From Lucinisca nassula (Eukaryota > Mollusca > Bivalvia > Lucinida > Lucinidae): a DNA stretch of 64,000 bases. Within the stretch, counting starts at the first letter, position 1; the number at the start of each line of letters is the position of its first letter. The notes under the pieces are model-generated. The model did no database searches, had not been told where the DNA came from, and worked only from the letters and a program-made list of their open reading frames with translations. This document shows positions 1-9,527 of this stretch, piece by piece. The DNA is taken from contig OY757012.1 in NCBI GenBank assembly GCA_963580285.1, forward strand, positions 165,032,652 through 165,096,651. Direction: 5' to 3'. Position numbers and translations under genes: made by a program.

Positions 1-142
1 AGTTATTAACCTAACCTTCCTTTCAATTTAACGATTCAACGAACACCAGTGATGTGAATACACCCGGTTTGAGTAAGAAAATACAAAAGATATTTTAAGA
101 GACCTTGAAAGGTAGTAGTTGTTGACAATAAGCAAAGACAAA

Positions 143-338
143 ATGTCGGGTATTGCAGGTACAATATTAAGTTCGATCGCTCTACCACTGAATGTGATAG
201 GACTGGCAATTCCGTACTGGCAATACTATGGCAATTTTCTCGGCCAGATTCACTGGGGACTCTGGCAAATGTGTGCTGGATTAAAATTTGGTTCGTGGGG
301 TTCCGGTTTCGAATCCAACAGCGAATGTGCGACATTAG
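143..338 (+). CDS. Claudin-like four-TM protein, coding exon 1
   Basis: First coding exon of a 246-residue claudin/PMP22-superfamily membrane protein; known members form or regulate cell-cell junctions or act as four-pass membrane adaptors. It encodes residues 1-65 plus one base of codon 66. TM1 spans about residues 4-23. The first extracellular loop carries the family signature: W26, then GLW at 39-41, C44 and C62. I start at ATG 143 rather than the in-frame TTG at 119 because TM1 then begins right after the methionine, as in claudins. The exon ends TTAG and is followed by GTAATA, a usable donor, in phase 1; exon 2 starts in the matching phase. The cysteine spacing (17 residues between C44 and C62) is longer than the 8-10 usual in vertebrate claudins, so the subfamily is left open. 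No promoter motif is evident in the 142 bp upstream. Confidence 0.88.
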
Positions 339-388
339 GTAATACGTTATTAGTATTATTATGATAACCCGCTGACACAAACTTTTGA

Positions 389-1006
389 TACCAGAAACCC
401 CAAAACGGGTACTCTGGCAAACAGTGCAGGCGGCGTCTGATCAGGGCCTACAGTGTTTGCAGAACGTTCTGCCAATTTCCTGATAAATTTTGAAGAAAAC
501 ACAACCTGAAACTCCTAAATTTTGAAATGGACTCCTACTATATATAAGGAGGAAGATTCCATTTGGTACAAAATGGGTTAAGTTCGACGTACATTGGATC
601 AGCATCGAACCAATTTGTTATTTAACGACTAACAATTAAGATTGTAGACGCGAATGACAGTGTGTGAGAAATGGAGGGGGGGGGGGGGAGTGGGGGGGGG
701 GGGGAGTGAAAAATACAAAGATAGATTTTCACATTTTTACCCATTTAGTATCAGAAACCCCAAAACGGGTACCCTGGCAAACAGTGCAGGCCCAGATCAG
801 ACGCCGCAAAATCAAGGCCTCCACTGTTTGCTAAAATTTAAGTCATTTTCCAAATAAATTTTGATTAAAACACAACCTGTCAACCCTAAATTTTGAATTG
901 AACTCCTCGGCTATATATAAGGAGGAAGATTCCATTTGGTACAAAAAGGGTTAACGATTAACAAGATTGTAGACGCGAATGACAGTGTGTGAGAAATTGG
1001 AGGAGG
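389..1006. repeat. Direct duplication of about 260-280 bp (389-672 and 749-1006)
   Basis: Two direct copies share an opening CAGAAACCCCAAAACGGGTA, a middle ACACAACCTG block, the motif TATATATAAGGAGGAAGATT and an end GACAGTGTGTGAGAAAT. The first copy carries an extra stretch of about 35 bp near 590-625. Each copy holds half of a hairpin module (AAACAGTGCAGG and the GGCGTCTGATC or GATCAGACGCC motif) that recurs elsewhere in the window. A G-rich tract lies at 673-705. The age order of the copies is not clear. Confidence 0.8.
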
Positions 1007-1089
1007 AAGTGGATATCTTTTCACAGCGCCCTAGCTTATCTGATAACATGAAATGGTATAAACTTGAAAATAATCCAATACAGGTATTC

Positions 1090-1357
1090 ATTACGAAAAC
1101 ACATCTATATAAATATATTGAAAATTTTACCACATAAAAAATGAAGATTTTCAGATAAAAAAAATCTGATATGTTTCATATTTCTGCTCAAAACATACAT
1201 TTTGGGTACCCGTTAGAACCGCCTCGGCGAGGCGGTTCTAACGAGTACCCAAAATCTATCTTTTGAGCAGAAATAATATTGTATACCCCTGTAAACACCA
1301 GTTTTACAATATGAACTTGGAGTTTAAGGGGATACATAATTATAGGCGTGTTTTCAT
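1090..1357. mobile_element. MITE family B, copy 1
   Basis: A non-autonomous element of about 270 bp with imperfect terminal inverted repeats (ACGAAAACACATCTATATA and TATAGGCGTGTTTTC) and a central perfect palindrome built on GTTAGAACCGCCTCGG and its complement, flanked by CTGCTCAAAAC and TTTTGAGCAG. The same layout occurs at 25250-25528, 27653-28114, 28572-28850, 28994-29220 and 30151-30432. It has no coding capacity. The superfamily is unknown because the target duplication is not clear. Confidence 0.8.
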
Positions 1358-1533
1358 GTTGTAAACAGGTTTCTGGCAGAAATCAATGTAAAATGGACCG
1401 AATCGACTGTCTGAAATTAAAGGCTCGTAAAAGGTTATGTGCTGCTGATTTCACACAATGTAAGACATACGCATTAAAATCGTTGTATCTAAAACGTTGT
1501 CACGGGAAGATGTCACGGGATGTTTGTGAATGA
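1348..1533 (+). other. Small cysteine-rich open frame, doubtful exon
   Basis: The 61-codon frame starts within the right end of MITE-B1. After a possible acceptor (TTTCTGGCAG, about 1370-1379) it encodes a basic peptide with six cysteines spaced C-x6-C-x9-C-x6-C-x12-C-x8-C, ending at TGA 1531-1533. No signal peptide or recognised domain is seen. It could be a terminal exon of an unrelated gene, a decayed exon or chance. Regular cysteines in a non-repetitive stretch are the only argument for it. Confidence 0.2.
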
Positions 1534-1697
1534 ATTAAGGTGGTTGTGGCCACATTATGATAGTATACGTTGATACAACGTTATAACTTCTCCCGCTTTC
1601 TCGAGGGGGTTCGGGGTTCAAAGAATGACAACTCCGTGTGATGATTTCATGTTTTTGGATCTATGTCATGAACCTTCCCTCTCTCGACCTCGTCATC

Positions 1698-2015
1698 TGA
1701 ATAAATAATATAAATAGCCTAAGTAATAAGGAATACTATGTAAATGTGTCCGTCAGGTGGTCGTAAGACCTACTCTTGCCAGGGACAAAGAAAGACTGAC
1801 TCCGAGGTCGAGAGATCGAAATGGCAAGATATGAATATTCATGAAATAATGACAATTATGATAATTTATAAATGTTCAACATGATAATGAAATAAAGTAA
1901 ACGCATACCTGAATAAATAATATAAATATCCTAAGTAATTAGGAATACTATGTAAATGTGTCCGTCAGTTGGTCGTAAGACCTACCCTTGCCAGGGACAA
2001 AGAAAGACTGACAAA
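1698..2015. repeat. 103-bp direct repeat within LTR-like sequence
   Basis: Segments 1698-1800 and 1912-2015 are near-identical. Both start CTGAATAAATAATATAAATA and end CAGGGACAAAGAAAGACTGAC-like, with few mismatches, and sit 214 bp apart. They lie just left of a polypurine-tract-like motif read on the - strand (about 2255-2270), so they probably belong to the 3' LTR of a reverse-oriented LTR retrotransposon whose LTR starts TGTCACAG (2253 leftward on -). The left boundary of that LTR is not defined. Confidence 0.6.
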
Positions 2016-2244
2016 GGCTGAGTAAAGAATGTGCGCATGCGGTGTTAATCAGTGAAGTGAAAAGCGCGCGAGACTTACATAAGGACACCGGAAATTGATA
2101 TACGCTACTCAAGAATGCTTAATGCTTATTGAAATATGAAATATATGAGTATATGAAGTATGAAAAACGACGATCAATAGGGGAAAATAACTGGAAAAGA
2201 CGAGAAAGTCCTAAGCGCAAGCGCTCCTCCAGTTTCCATAATTT

Positions 2245-3582
2245 CACTCTGTGACATTCTCCCCCTCTTCGGGAAATGTCGTCCCGACATTTAATTTATT
2301 CAACAAATTACTTGCGTGAGTTTAAAAACAAGTTTAACTTCCAGTCTCAATTATTTATCTAAATTTACCAGATGTATATTTTGTTAATAAATACCAATCT
2401 GATATTAAAATAGGAGCCGAAGCTATTGCTTCCAATGTTTGTCGAGCTAGTGAAGTTAAACGTATCTGACACTTTACCAGGTAAACCCTTATCAAAATGC
2501 GCTGCCATAAATGCTGCACGGTATGCACAGCGCAAAAATATAAAACTTTATTTACAGAACTTAGAAGAAAAAAAACATTTATTGGTTGCGCGTACATAAG
2601 AGACACTCCTTTCTGGTTTAGACTGAAACTGCTAAACATTAAAAAACAGGCTAAAAATGCTTAATGCCCTTATCTTAAAAACACAACTGAAGTGTCATAT
2701 GAAACAAAGATTATTTACGCGCTGGACTGGAGACCGGTGAAATAACAGAACTATTAAATTCTGAATGAAAACAATTCACCGCTCCACGAAAGCGTAGGCC
2801 AGAAGCACGAAGCGGTCACGGTCTGATTGGGATATTGCCCCCACCTAGGTTGTACCAACCCATGCCCCTAGCAAGCACGAAATCATGACAAGGCGAAAGT
2901 TTTAATTACTAGAACTTTCTTACTAGTTTGCAGTCAAGTGCACCATGTATCAACGGCACTTTCACAACACACCGGCTCTCTAGAGACGCCATGTCAAATC
3001 ATGCACCGTCAACCAACTGCAACCCAGCAGAAGACGAAATTTTTTAAAAAAATGGGTCACCACAATTGCAGGCCAGCGCACCACCCGCCAACGGCACTCT
3101 GACAACGCATCGGCTCTCCAGAGACGCCCTGACAAGCAATGCTTCGCCACTCGACTGAATACGTTTTAGCGTTACTGCCACAAACTCCCCTCCCCCTCTG
3201 TGAAAAAATGCCGTCTCGACATTTCAATTAAAAAAATAAAATACACGCACAGGAAACCAGGAAACCATGTCAGCTGTTAAGTCAGTTTAAAACATACGAA
3301 AAATTAAAATAATCAGTTCCCTCCTGCCTGTCACCTTGGTTTCTGCCTATGCCTTGTTGGACGTGTTTGAGGTCGCAATTCTGGTTGAGACCCCGGAGCA
3401 GGACTGAAGGGTTTCGCAAAAGGATTCAATGACGATCTCTCTGGGGGTATCACCACACTAGGGGATACCGGTGCATCCAGCATGTTTGCACTATCTGGAA
3501 CTGCAGAGTCTGGTGCAGGTGTGGCTGCACTAGTTTTAATGCACATGTGGGTTATAATGCACATTTGGGTTATAATGCACAT
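2245..3582 (-). mobile_element. LTR-retrotransposon 3' remnants, Ty3/gypsy-like, internally deleted
   Basis: Two - strand junctions of the kind found at the 3' end of Ty3/gypsy elements are visible. A purine tract GAGGGGGAG is followed by TGT: near 3187-3205 (LTR starting TGTGGCAG) and near 2253-2270 (LTR starting TGTCACAG); each is preceded by a GTCG.GACG.CATTT motif. From 3582 down to 3331 the - strand has an open frame of 83 codons, proline-, serine- and arginine-rich, ending RHRQKPR, which looks like a polyprotein C-terminus. About 120 bp separate it from the purine tract. Internal direct repeats (2938-3000 and 3073-3130) lie in the LTR. Protease, RT and integrase domains are absent. A primer-binding-like site at 3611-3600 (-) suggests an internal region of only about 400 bp. 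Confidence 0.5.
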
Positions 3583-3681
3583 CTGGGTTATTTACGGTGA
3601 GCGCCAAATGTTACAGGTGATTAGCATTTTTTTCACCTGTTACATTTGGCGCCCACCGTAAATAACCCACATGTGCATTAT
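3572..3681. repeat. 49-bp inverted repeat with 12-bp loop (head-to-head LTR ends)
   Basis: Arms 3572-3620 and 3633-3681 are inverted copies with only two or three mismatches around a short AT-rich loop. Each arm reads outward as an LTR-like tail (CACCTGTTACA) followed by TTTGGCGC, resembling a tRNA primer-binding site. The structure is therefore two retroelement 5' ends placed head to head. Confidence 0.8.
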
Positions 3682-3913
3682 AACTCCTTGAGTATCATTT
3701 CACGTGATTCTCGGACTCCCAGAAATTCGAGGACGAATTTCAATGTGGAGGGGGAGAATGTCATAGGGTATAGGTATATAGCACACTTGTACTGCCTTGC
3801 GGTACAAGCCGGCTTTTATAGCGACGTGGTAGAGTGTTTGCTTACCAATCCGGCGGCCCGGGTTCGATCCCCGGCCGGGTAAAGCTGATTAGCATTTATT
3901 TTCACCTGTAACA
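3618..3913 (+). mobile_element. TRIM-like mini LTR element with tRNA-like LTR
   Basis: Read on +, 3618-3644 is the last 27 bp of a 5' LTR and 3645-3660 is a primer-binding-like TTTGGCGCCCACCG. Then comes an internal region of only about 110 bp ending in the polypurine tract GTGGAGGGGGAGAA (3745-3758), followed by a complete 155-bp LTR, 3759-3913. The LTR starts TGTCATAG, ends CTGTAACA and repeats the 5' tail (GATTAGCATTT...TTCACCTGT.ACA). Within the LTR, 3818-3884 resembles a tRNA: A-box-like TAGCGACGTGG and a perfect T-arm CCGGGTTCGATCCCCGG. No coding capacity remains. It may be a deletion derivative of a gypsy element or a true terminal-repeat retrotransposon in miniature. Confidence 0.6.
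3818..3884 (+). other. tRNA-like sequence (Gly-like) inside an LTR-like repeat
   Basis: Box A (TAGCGACGTGG) and box B (GGTTCGATCCC) are correctly spaced, the T-arm pairs perfectly and an anticodon-like ACC sits between TT and AA. The acceptor stem does not pair, so this is probably not a functional tRNA gene. It lies wholly within the 155-bp LTR-like unit. Confidence 0.5.
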
Positions 3914-4205
3914 CAGTGTTTTGATAAGTATACACAGCTTGTTAGAGATGTATTGACACACAGTTACACATGTACAGTGTATGTTTTAATAAGCGACTGT
4001 TTTTATGATAGACAGGACTGTGCAGTCTTACTTTTGGAATTACCAGTTACTGAGTGGACTTTTTACCCTCTATGTCAATTTCCACAGGAACTCTCTATGC
4101 TTCTATTCCATAAACATTTTCTAGAAAGGAATTGCCTGATTTCATTTAACTGGATAACCAGTTTGAACTGTTTTAAGTGGTTGGAAAATCTGACATTCTA
4201 TAATG

Positions 4206-6911
4206 GTGAAATTGTTGTTGATGTTGATGATGATGATGATTTTGTGTTTAACGACGCGTCAACCCTCTTTGTGGGTCATGAGCATCAAATGGTTAATGGT
4301 TAAAAGATATGAAGAATTATGAGGATATTAAAAGTAAAAAAAGTCAGAATGATAATGTATAAAAATCTGAAACAGTCAAATCTTATAAAACAGTCCAATT
4401 TCTTTTAAGAATAAAATAATATTATCAACAGGTACATCTTGAAACAGTTGTTGCAAAGTGTCAGCTTTGAAATATAAGTTACGTGAGGGTGAAAAGTCAA
4501 CACAGTCAATTGAGATATGTTTCACAGTGAATGGCTGATCACACCCTACACAAGAAGGCTGATCATCACCATTAAAAATATAAGAATGAGTAACTCTAGT
4601 ATGGCCGATGCGCAGACGCGTTAACACTACATTCTCTTTCCTGGAAAACTGTGGAGGAGAGCATTTTGTTCCAACGACAGGTTTAATGGCATGGAATTTG
4701 TTATTTATTGCACGGTTCCATTCGCCTTGCCATTCCGACAAAATGTTTCTGTTGATAAATGGTTTAAAATTATAAAAAGGAATTTTAAAAACAGATGGAT
4801 CAAGATTGAGCGATTCCTTTGCTTTCTTGTCAGCATATTCATTGCCGACAATGCCGATATGGCTCGGAAGCCAACAAAACAAAATTTGGTGTGTTTTAGA
4901 AATTTCGTGATGTTTTTCAATCAACTTTTGTATTTGAGGATTTTTAGATGACGAATGGTCTAAAGCCTTTAGCACAGAAAGTGAATCAAAAAAATATAAT
5001 TGCTTTTTGAAATGTTGAAGAACTGATAAAATCTAAAGCTAGGTCTATTGCTTTGGCTTCAGCTGTAAAAATAGATGAACCATCTGGAAGGCGCAAGGTT
5101 TTGGTGCGTATCTTGAGAAACATACGCACAACCAACTTTTTCTCCTTCTTTTGAACCATCAGTATAGACTTGCTGGTTATCATCGTAACGTGACTGCCGT
5201 ACCTGAAAGTTTTGTTTGAGTAGCATTGGATTTGATTCGGAATTTTTGCCATCATTTAAGTCAAACAGAACAGAAGGTTTGTTAATACACCATGATGGAA
5301 TTTCGGCGGTTTCATGTTTTTGAATATTTTTAAGGTCGATACCTGAATTTTCAAGCAGTGGTTATATACGTAATCCAAAAGGCTTGATTGCTGTGGGTTT
5401 ATTTTCATACTTATCTACAAATTCAGGAGGAAATGAAATTTTGAATGCCGGATTAGATGGATTAGCAGCAAGTCTGATAGCATACTGAAGAGAAAGTTTC
5501 TCTCTGCGCGAAGTTAAAGATGGTTCACCTGCTTCAACATAAAGACTTAGTACAGGAGAAGTTCGAAAGGCCCCCATAGCCAGACGAAGGCCTTGGTGAT
5601 GGATAGTATCCAAATATTTTAAATAAGACTTTCTGGCAGAACCATAACCAACAGACCCATAGACCCATAATCTAATTTAGATCTTATCAGAGACCGGTAA
5701 AGATGCAATAAAGTGTACCGATCTGCTCCCCAACTTGTATGAGCTAAAACTTTCAAAAGATTCAAAGCTTTTAAGCATTTCGCTTTAAGATATTTAATAT
5801 GGGGAATAAAAGATAACTTTTGGTCAAATATGACCCCAAGAAATTTAGCTTCTTCAGCGACAGGAATTTGTGATCCGTATAAAAACAGGGAAGGGTAGTC
5901 GTGTTTCTTCCGTAGCTTACAAAAATGAACAAACTGCGTTTTCGGCTTGGAGAACTTGAAGCCATTTTTATCAGTCCATTCTTCTACTCGTTTTAATTTT
6001 TGTTGTATTATATTTTTGTTGTATATATTTAATTTTTGTTCAATTGTTTTAATGTTTTTTTAACGGTAACATATACAAACATCATCAACATACAATGAAC
6101 AGTCTGTTTTGTCGTCCAAACATTGTACAATATTATTTATTTTGATAATAGCGTAGTTGAGAGAATACTACCTTGTGGGACTCCCTGCTCTTGTTCATAG
6201 AAATCTGACAGGGTAGATCCCACATGCACTTGAAATACACGTTCACCTAAAAACTTTGAATAAAACTGGGAAGTTTTCCCCATAAGACGAAGTTATGGAG
6301 ATCTTTCAATATTCCATAACGCAATGTGGTATCATATGCTTTCTCCAAATCGAAAAAGACAGCTACTACGTGTTCTTTGTTAATAAAAGCATTTCGTATA
6401 AATGTTTCTAGTCTTATTAAATTGTCGTTGGTACAACGTTCCGAACGAAAACCTGACTGATATTCTGAAATGAGGTTGTTGGACTCTAAGTACCAGACTA
6501 ATCTCTTGTTTATCATTCTCTCCAATGTTTTACACAAACAACTTGTCAAAGCTATCGGTCGATAATTCGTAGGTTCTGCATGATCTTTCCCTGGTTTTGG
6601 AATCGGTACAACTGTAACAAAACGCCAGCCCTCAGGACAGACCCCTATTTCCCAAATATTATCAAAGATATCTAAAAGTGTTGAGCGAGAACTTTTTGAC
6701 AGATGCTTAAACATCTGATAATGAATTTCATCGGGGCCGGTTGCCGTATCGTGTGATTTATCAATGGCTTCAACTAGTTGGGATAGGTTAAAAGGCTTGC
6801 TGTATTCTTCGTGATTGAGGGATTTAAAGTTAAGATTTCTTTTCTCTTGTTCCTTTTTGCAATGTCTAAAAGTGTCAGAATAATTAATTACGCGATGATG
6901 AATTTCTCAAG
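4206..6911 (-). pseudogene. 5'-truncated non-LTR retrotransposon, RT plus RNase H (I/Nimb-like)
   Basis: Decayed LINE on the - strand. The open part 6911-6247 has the RT fingers and palm: TGPDEIHYQMF, PKPGKDHAEPTNYRPIALTS, a SGFR block and motif A FFDLEKAYD. It then breaks into frame-shifted blocks (5965-5771, 5613-5362, 5255-4986, 4975-4376). RNase H is visible across frames: TAEAKAIDLALDF, a DS at the break near 4980, and LPSHIGIVGNEYADKKAK. An RT followed by RNase H points to the I/Nimb/Ingi group. The 3' end is marked by a (ATC)n tail on - (4206-4245) just after CGTCGTTAAAC, a motif shared with the SINEs here. The endonuclease and ORF1 are missing at the 5' side. At least four frame breaks make it inactive. 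Confidence 0.85.
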
Positions 6912-6935
6912 AATGTGCTCCCAAGAGTATCTGAA

Positions 6936-6974
6936 ATATTATTATTATTATTATTATTTATTTTTTTTTTTTTT
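6936..6974. repeat. (ATT)n / poly-T tract
   Basis: About seven ATT units followed by a T-run, just upstream of the 5'-truncated end of the LINE. Confidence 0.85.
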
Positions 6975-6991
6975 GTTGACAGAGTTCTCAA

Positions 6992-7500
6992 GTGATAACA
7001 GTCATTCTTAACCTAACACTGTTAGGAATCACCACGCATTACAATAAGGAATTTCTTTATGGAAAGAGGATAGAAAGTGAAAAACAGAAACAACGGAATC
7101 GAAATAGACTACAGAGTAACTCAGTTTGTTCACTGATTCAATTCTACTCATTAGAAAATCATAACATTCAAAATATGATTCCGCACCAGAACAAATCAAC
7201 ATCATCTCAAACAAACAAACTGAAAGAGCTTGAACAGAAAATTAATCATCTAAATTCAGAAATTACTGTTCAGCAACAAAATTTCATACAAATAAGCAAG
7301 AAATTTAAAGCCGCTGAAAGTGAACTCATTGACATAAAACGTAAATTGAATTCTGAACAATTCAAGGTAAAAAGAGCAGAAGAAGAATTTTTTAAACTAA
7401 AGCGGCACTGAAACAGGAGCAAACTAGATCACTGACTACGTCAGAAAGGGTCACACTTAAAGCTGTCAAAGAGGGATGGTACAAGTTTTTATATGTAGCT
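6992..7500 (+). pseudogene. Decayed coiled-coil coding fragment of unknown origin
   Basis: Codons from 6992 to 7408 are open, and from about 7200 they show heptad-rich sequence (KLKELEQKINHLNSE, AESELIDIKRKLNSE, KVKRAEEEFFKLK). A one-base shift near 7400 restores a continuation (ALKQEQTRSLTTSERVTLKA) to about 7500. That continuity across a frameshift argues for once-real coding sequence. I do not recognise the family; a retrotransposon ORF1, a processed host transcript or an old exon are all possible. Confidence 0.35.
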
Positions 7501-8345
7501 AATAAGATGGTTAGTATGTGTGTGAAGTTTCATTAGAGTGGGACCAAATACTTCGAAGTTATGACCAAGGTTATGTTTTGCTTCTTTGGTTAAGGCGCGA
7601 CAGACACCAATACAAAAGCAATATAGCTATGGCCCTTTGTCAGAATGTAGGTATGTGACTGCAGTTTCATGAGAGTAGAGCAAATACTTTTGGCTATATG
7701 ACCGAGAAGTGGTTTTGGTTAAGGCGTGACAAACACACGGACAAAAGCAGTATAGTTTAAGCTCTTTGTCAGAATTTAGGTTTGTGATAGTAAGTACGTC
7801 TGTGAAGTAACATGAGGGTAGGCAAATACTTTAGAAGTTTTGACTGAGGTTAAGGTTTTTTGGTTATGGCGTGACAAACACATGGACAAAAGCTATATAG
7901 ATATAGCCCTTTGTCAGAATATAGGTCTTGTGATGTTAGGTATGTGTGCTACATTTCATGAGAGTAGGGCAAACACACTGACAAAAGCAATCTAGTTATG
8001 GCCTTTCGTCCGAATGTATGTCTTTTGATGATAAGTATGTGTGTGAAGTTTCTTGAGAATAGGGCAAATACTTTTAAAGTTATGACCCAGAAGGTTCAGG
8101 TGTGATAAGTACACGGACAAAAACAATATAGTTATTGTCAGAATGTAGGTCTTGTGGTGATAAGTATGTGTATGAAGTTTTAAGAGTGTAGGAAAAATAC
8201 TTTGGGTTAAGATTTTTTTTTGGATAAGGCGTGAGAAACACACGGGCAAAAGTAATATAGTATGACCTTTTACAGAATGTACGTTTTGTGCTGATATTTA
8301 TGTGTGTGAAGTTTCATGAGAGTAGGGCAAATATTCAATTTTGAG
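7437..8345 (+). repeat. Degenerate tandem repeat, about 143-bp unit
   Basis: Repeated blocks read GTGTGAAGTTTCATGAGAGTAG, CAAATACTTT.AAGTTATGACC, AAGGCGTGACAAACACACGG and CAGAATGTAGGTCTTGTGATG. Anchor blocks occur near 7515, 7655, 7797, 7940, 8037, 8165 and 8301, giving spacings of about 143 bp early and 97-136 bp later. No coding or terminal structure is seen. It resembles the cores of the minisatellite elements elsewhere but has neither head nor tail. Confidence 0.8.
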
Positions 8346-8535
8346 GGATTATAGCGTCATCTAGAATAAATTGTCTCTGGTGTTTGTAGTTGAAAGGTTT
8401 GTGATAAACTTTCAAGAGGTCAAGGGATACCGCAAGACGACATTATGTTGGCCTTGTATCTCAAGACTTCATAGTTTAACTTCCACATCTCCACATCACA
8501 AATGTGTAACCTCCACACGGCAATTTTGCAACCAG

Positions 8536-9060
8536 CTCTGTCTCTGGTCGGGCCCATCGGAGTCTAACTGTTGGTTTTCTTTTGCTCCAGTATTTCAGTG
8601 GTTTCTTGCTGTCGAGTCCTCACCGTTGTCTCACCTCTGTGGTTCTATGATTATTTGTGTTCACGGAGATGTTGCACTGATGAGTTAGGAGGCCTTCATG
8701 CGGACTGAACAAATTATTTGTCTAAATCGCGACGGAAGTAAGGGCGAGGATTGTGGCCACGTAAAATCGATTTAAGCCCCCCAGTGGAAATCTTTCCACT
8801 GACCGTTCCAAGGCGGTTCTTCTGTGGCGATTTATTTATTCTGTTGTTTGTTACTTACTGTGTGTATCACTTGTGTCTTTTTATTTTGGATGGCCATATG
8901 GCCATTTTGTGGGAAAGTAACTGTCCTTATGGCCTTCCTTTGTTTAGGTTTCCATTATGGCCTGGTCGCTTAATGTTTGTGTTTCTTTCCCTTTGGTGTC
9001 TTTGATGGGTGGAGTAAGTTAATTGTATCGATTCCTGATCTTTGTTTTACTTCTACTTTC
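8536..9060 (+). mobile_element. Penelope-like element 3' tail, copy A (5'-truncated)
   Basis: Closely matches the non-coding tail that follows the RT stop codon of copy B (10575-11105): GAGTCTAACTGTTGGTTTTC, GAGTTAGGAGGCC, AAATCGCGACGGAAGTAAGG, and GATGGCCATATGGCCATTTT near the 3' end, finishing CTGATCTTTGTTTTACTTC. No coding part is present. A 17-bp direct repeat (8453-8469 and 9268-9284) brackets this copy with extra sequence at both sides. Confidence 0.8.
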
Positions 9061-9527
9061 TTGCTTCTAAGACTCGGCTTAAAATACTCAATGTGGAACA
9101 ATGTGGATGTAATGTGGAGAATTTGGATCCACAATCTGGAGATTCCACACGCCCACATCTACACACTGGACAATTTGGCTTAGAAAACCGACTTTCCTGA
9201 TCGGCGGCGGGTATGACTAATCATATATTGAGGCTATCTAGTAACAAGTTTCTATAAGAAATAAAATCTTGTATCTCAAGACTTTTTTTCTTCATCAATA
9301 GAAACTTAGCCGTCAAGAGTCAAGTTTTTTTTAAATATATTAAGGGTTATGAAAAAGGTATCATGTGGCGCTTTCAGGTCTTTATTAAAAATAAATGTAT
9401 CTTTTTCAGTCTCAATAGGTTTTCCGAATAGAGAAGGACTGACTCCTAATAACTTTCCAAACTCTTTGGAAAATTGTAATCTAGTTTGTCTTTCATCTTG
9501 ACAAATTATTTACATGAGTTTACATGC

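Noticed and set aside
3818..3884. Functional tRNA-Gly gene
   Set aside because: T-arm pairs but the acceptor stem does not. The segment lies inside an LTR-like repeat.
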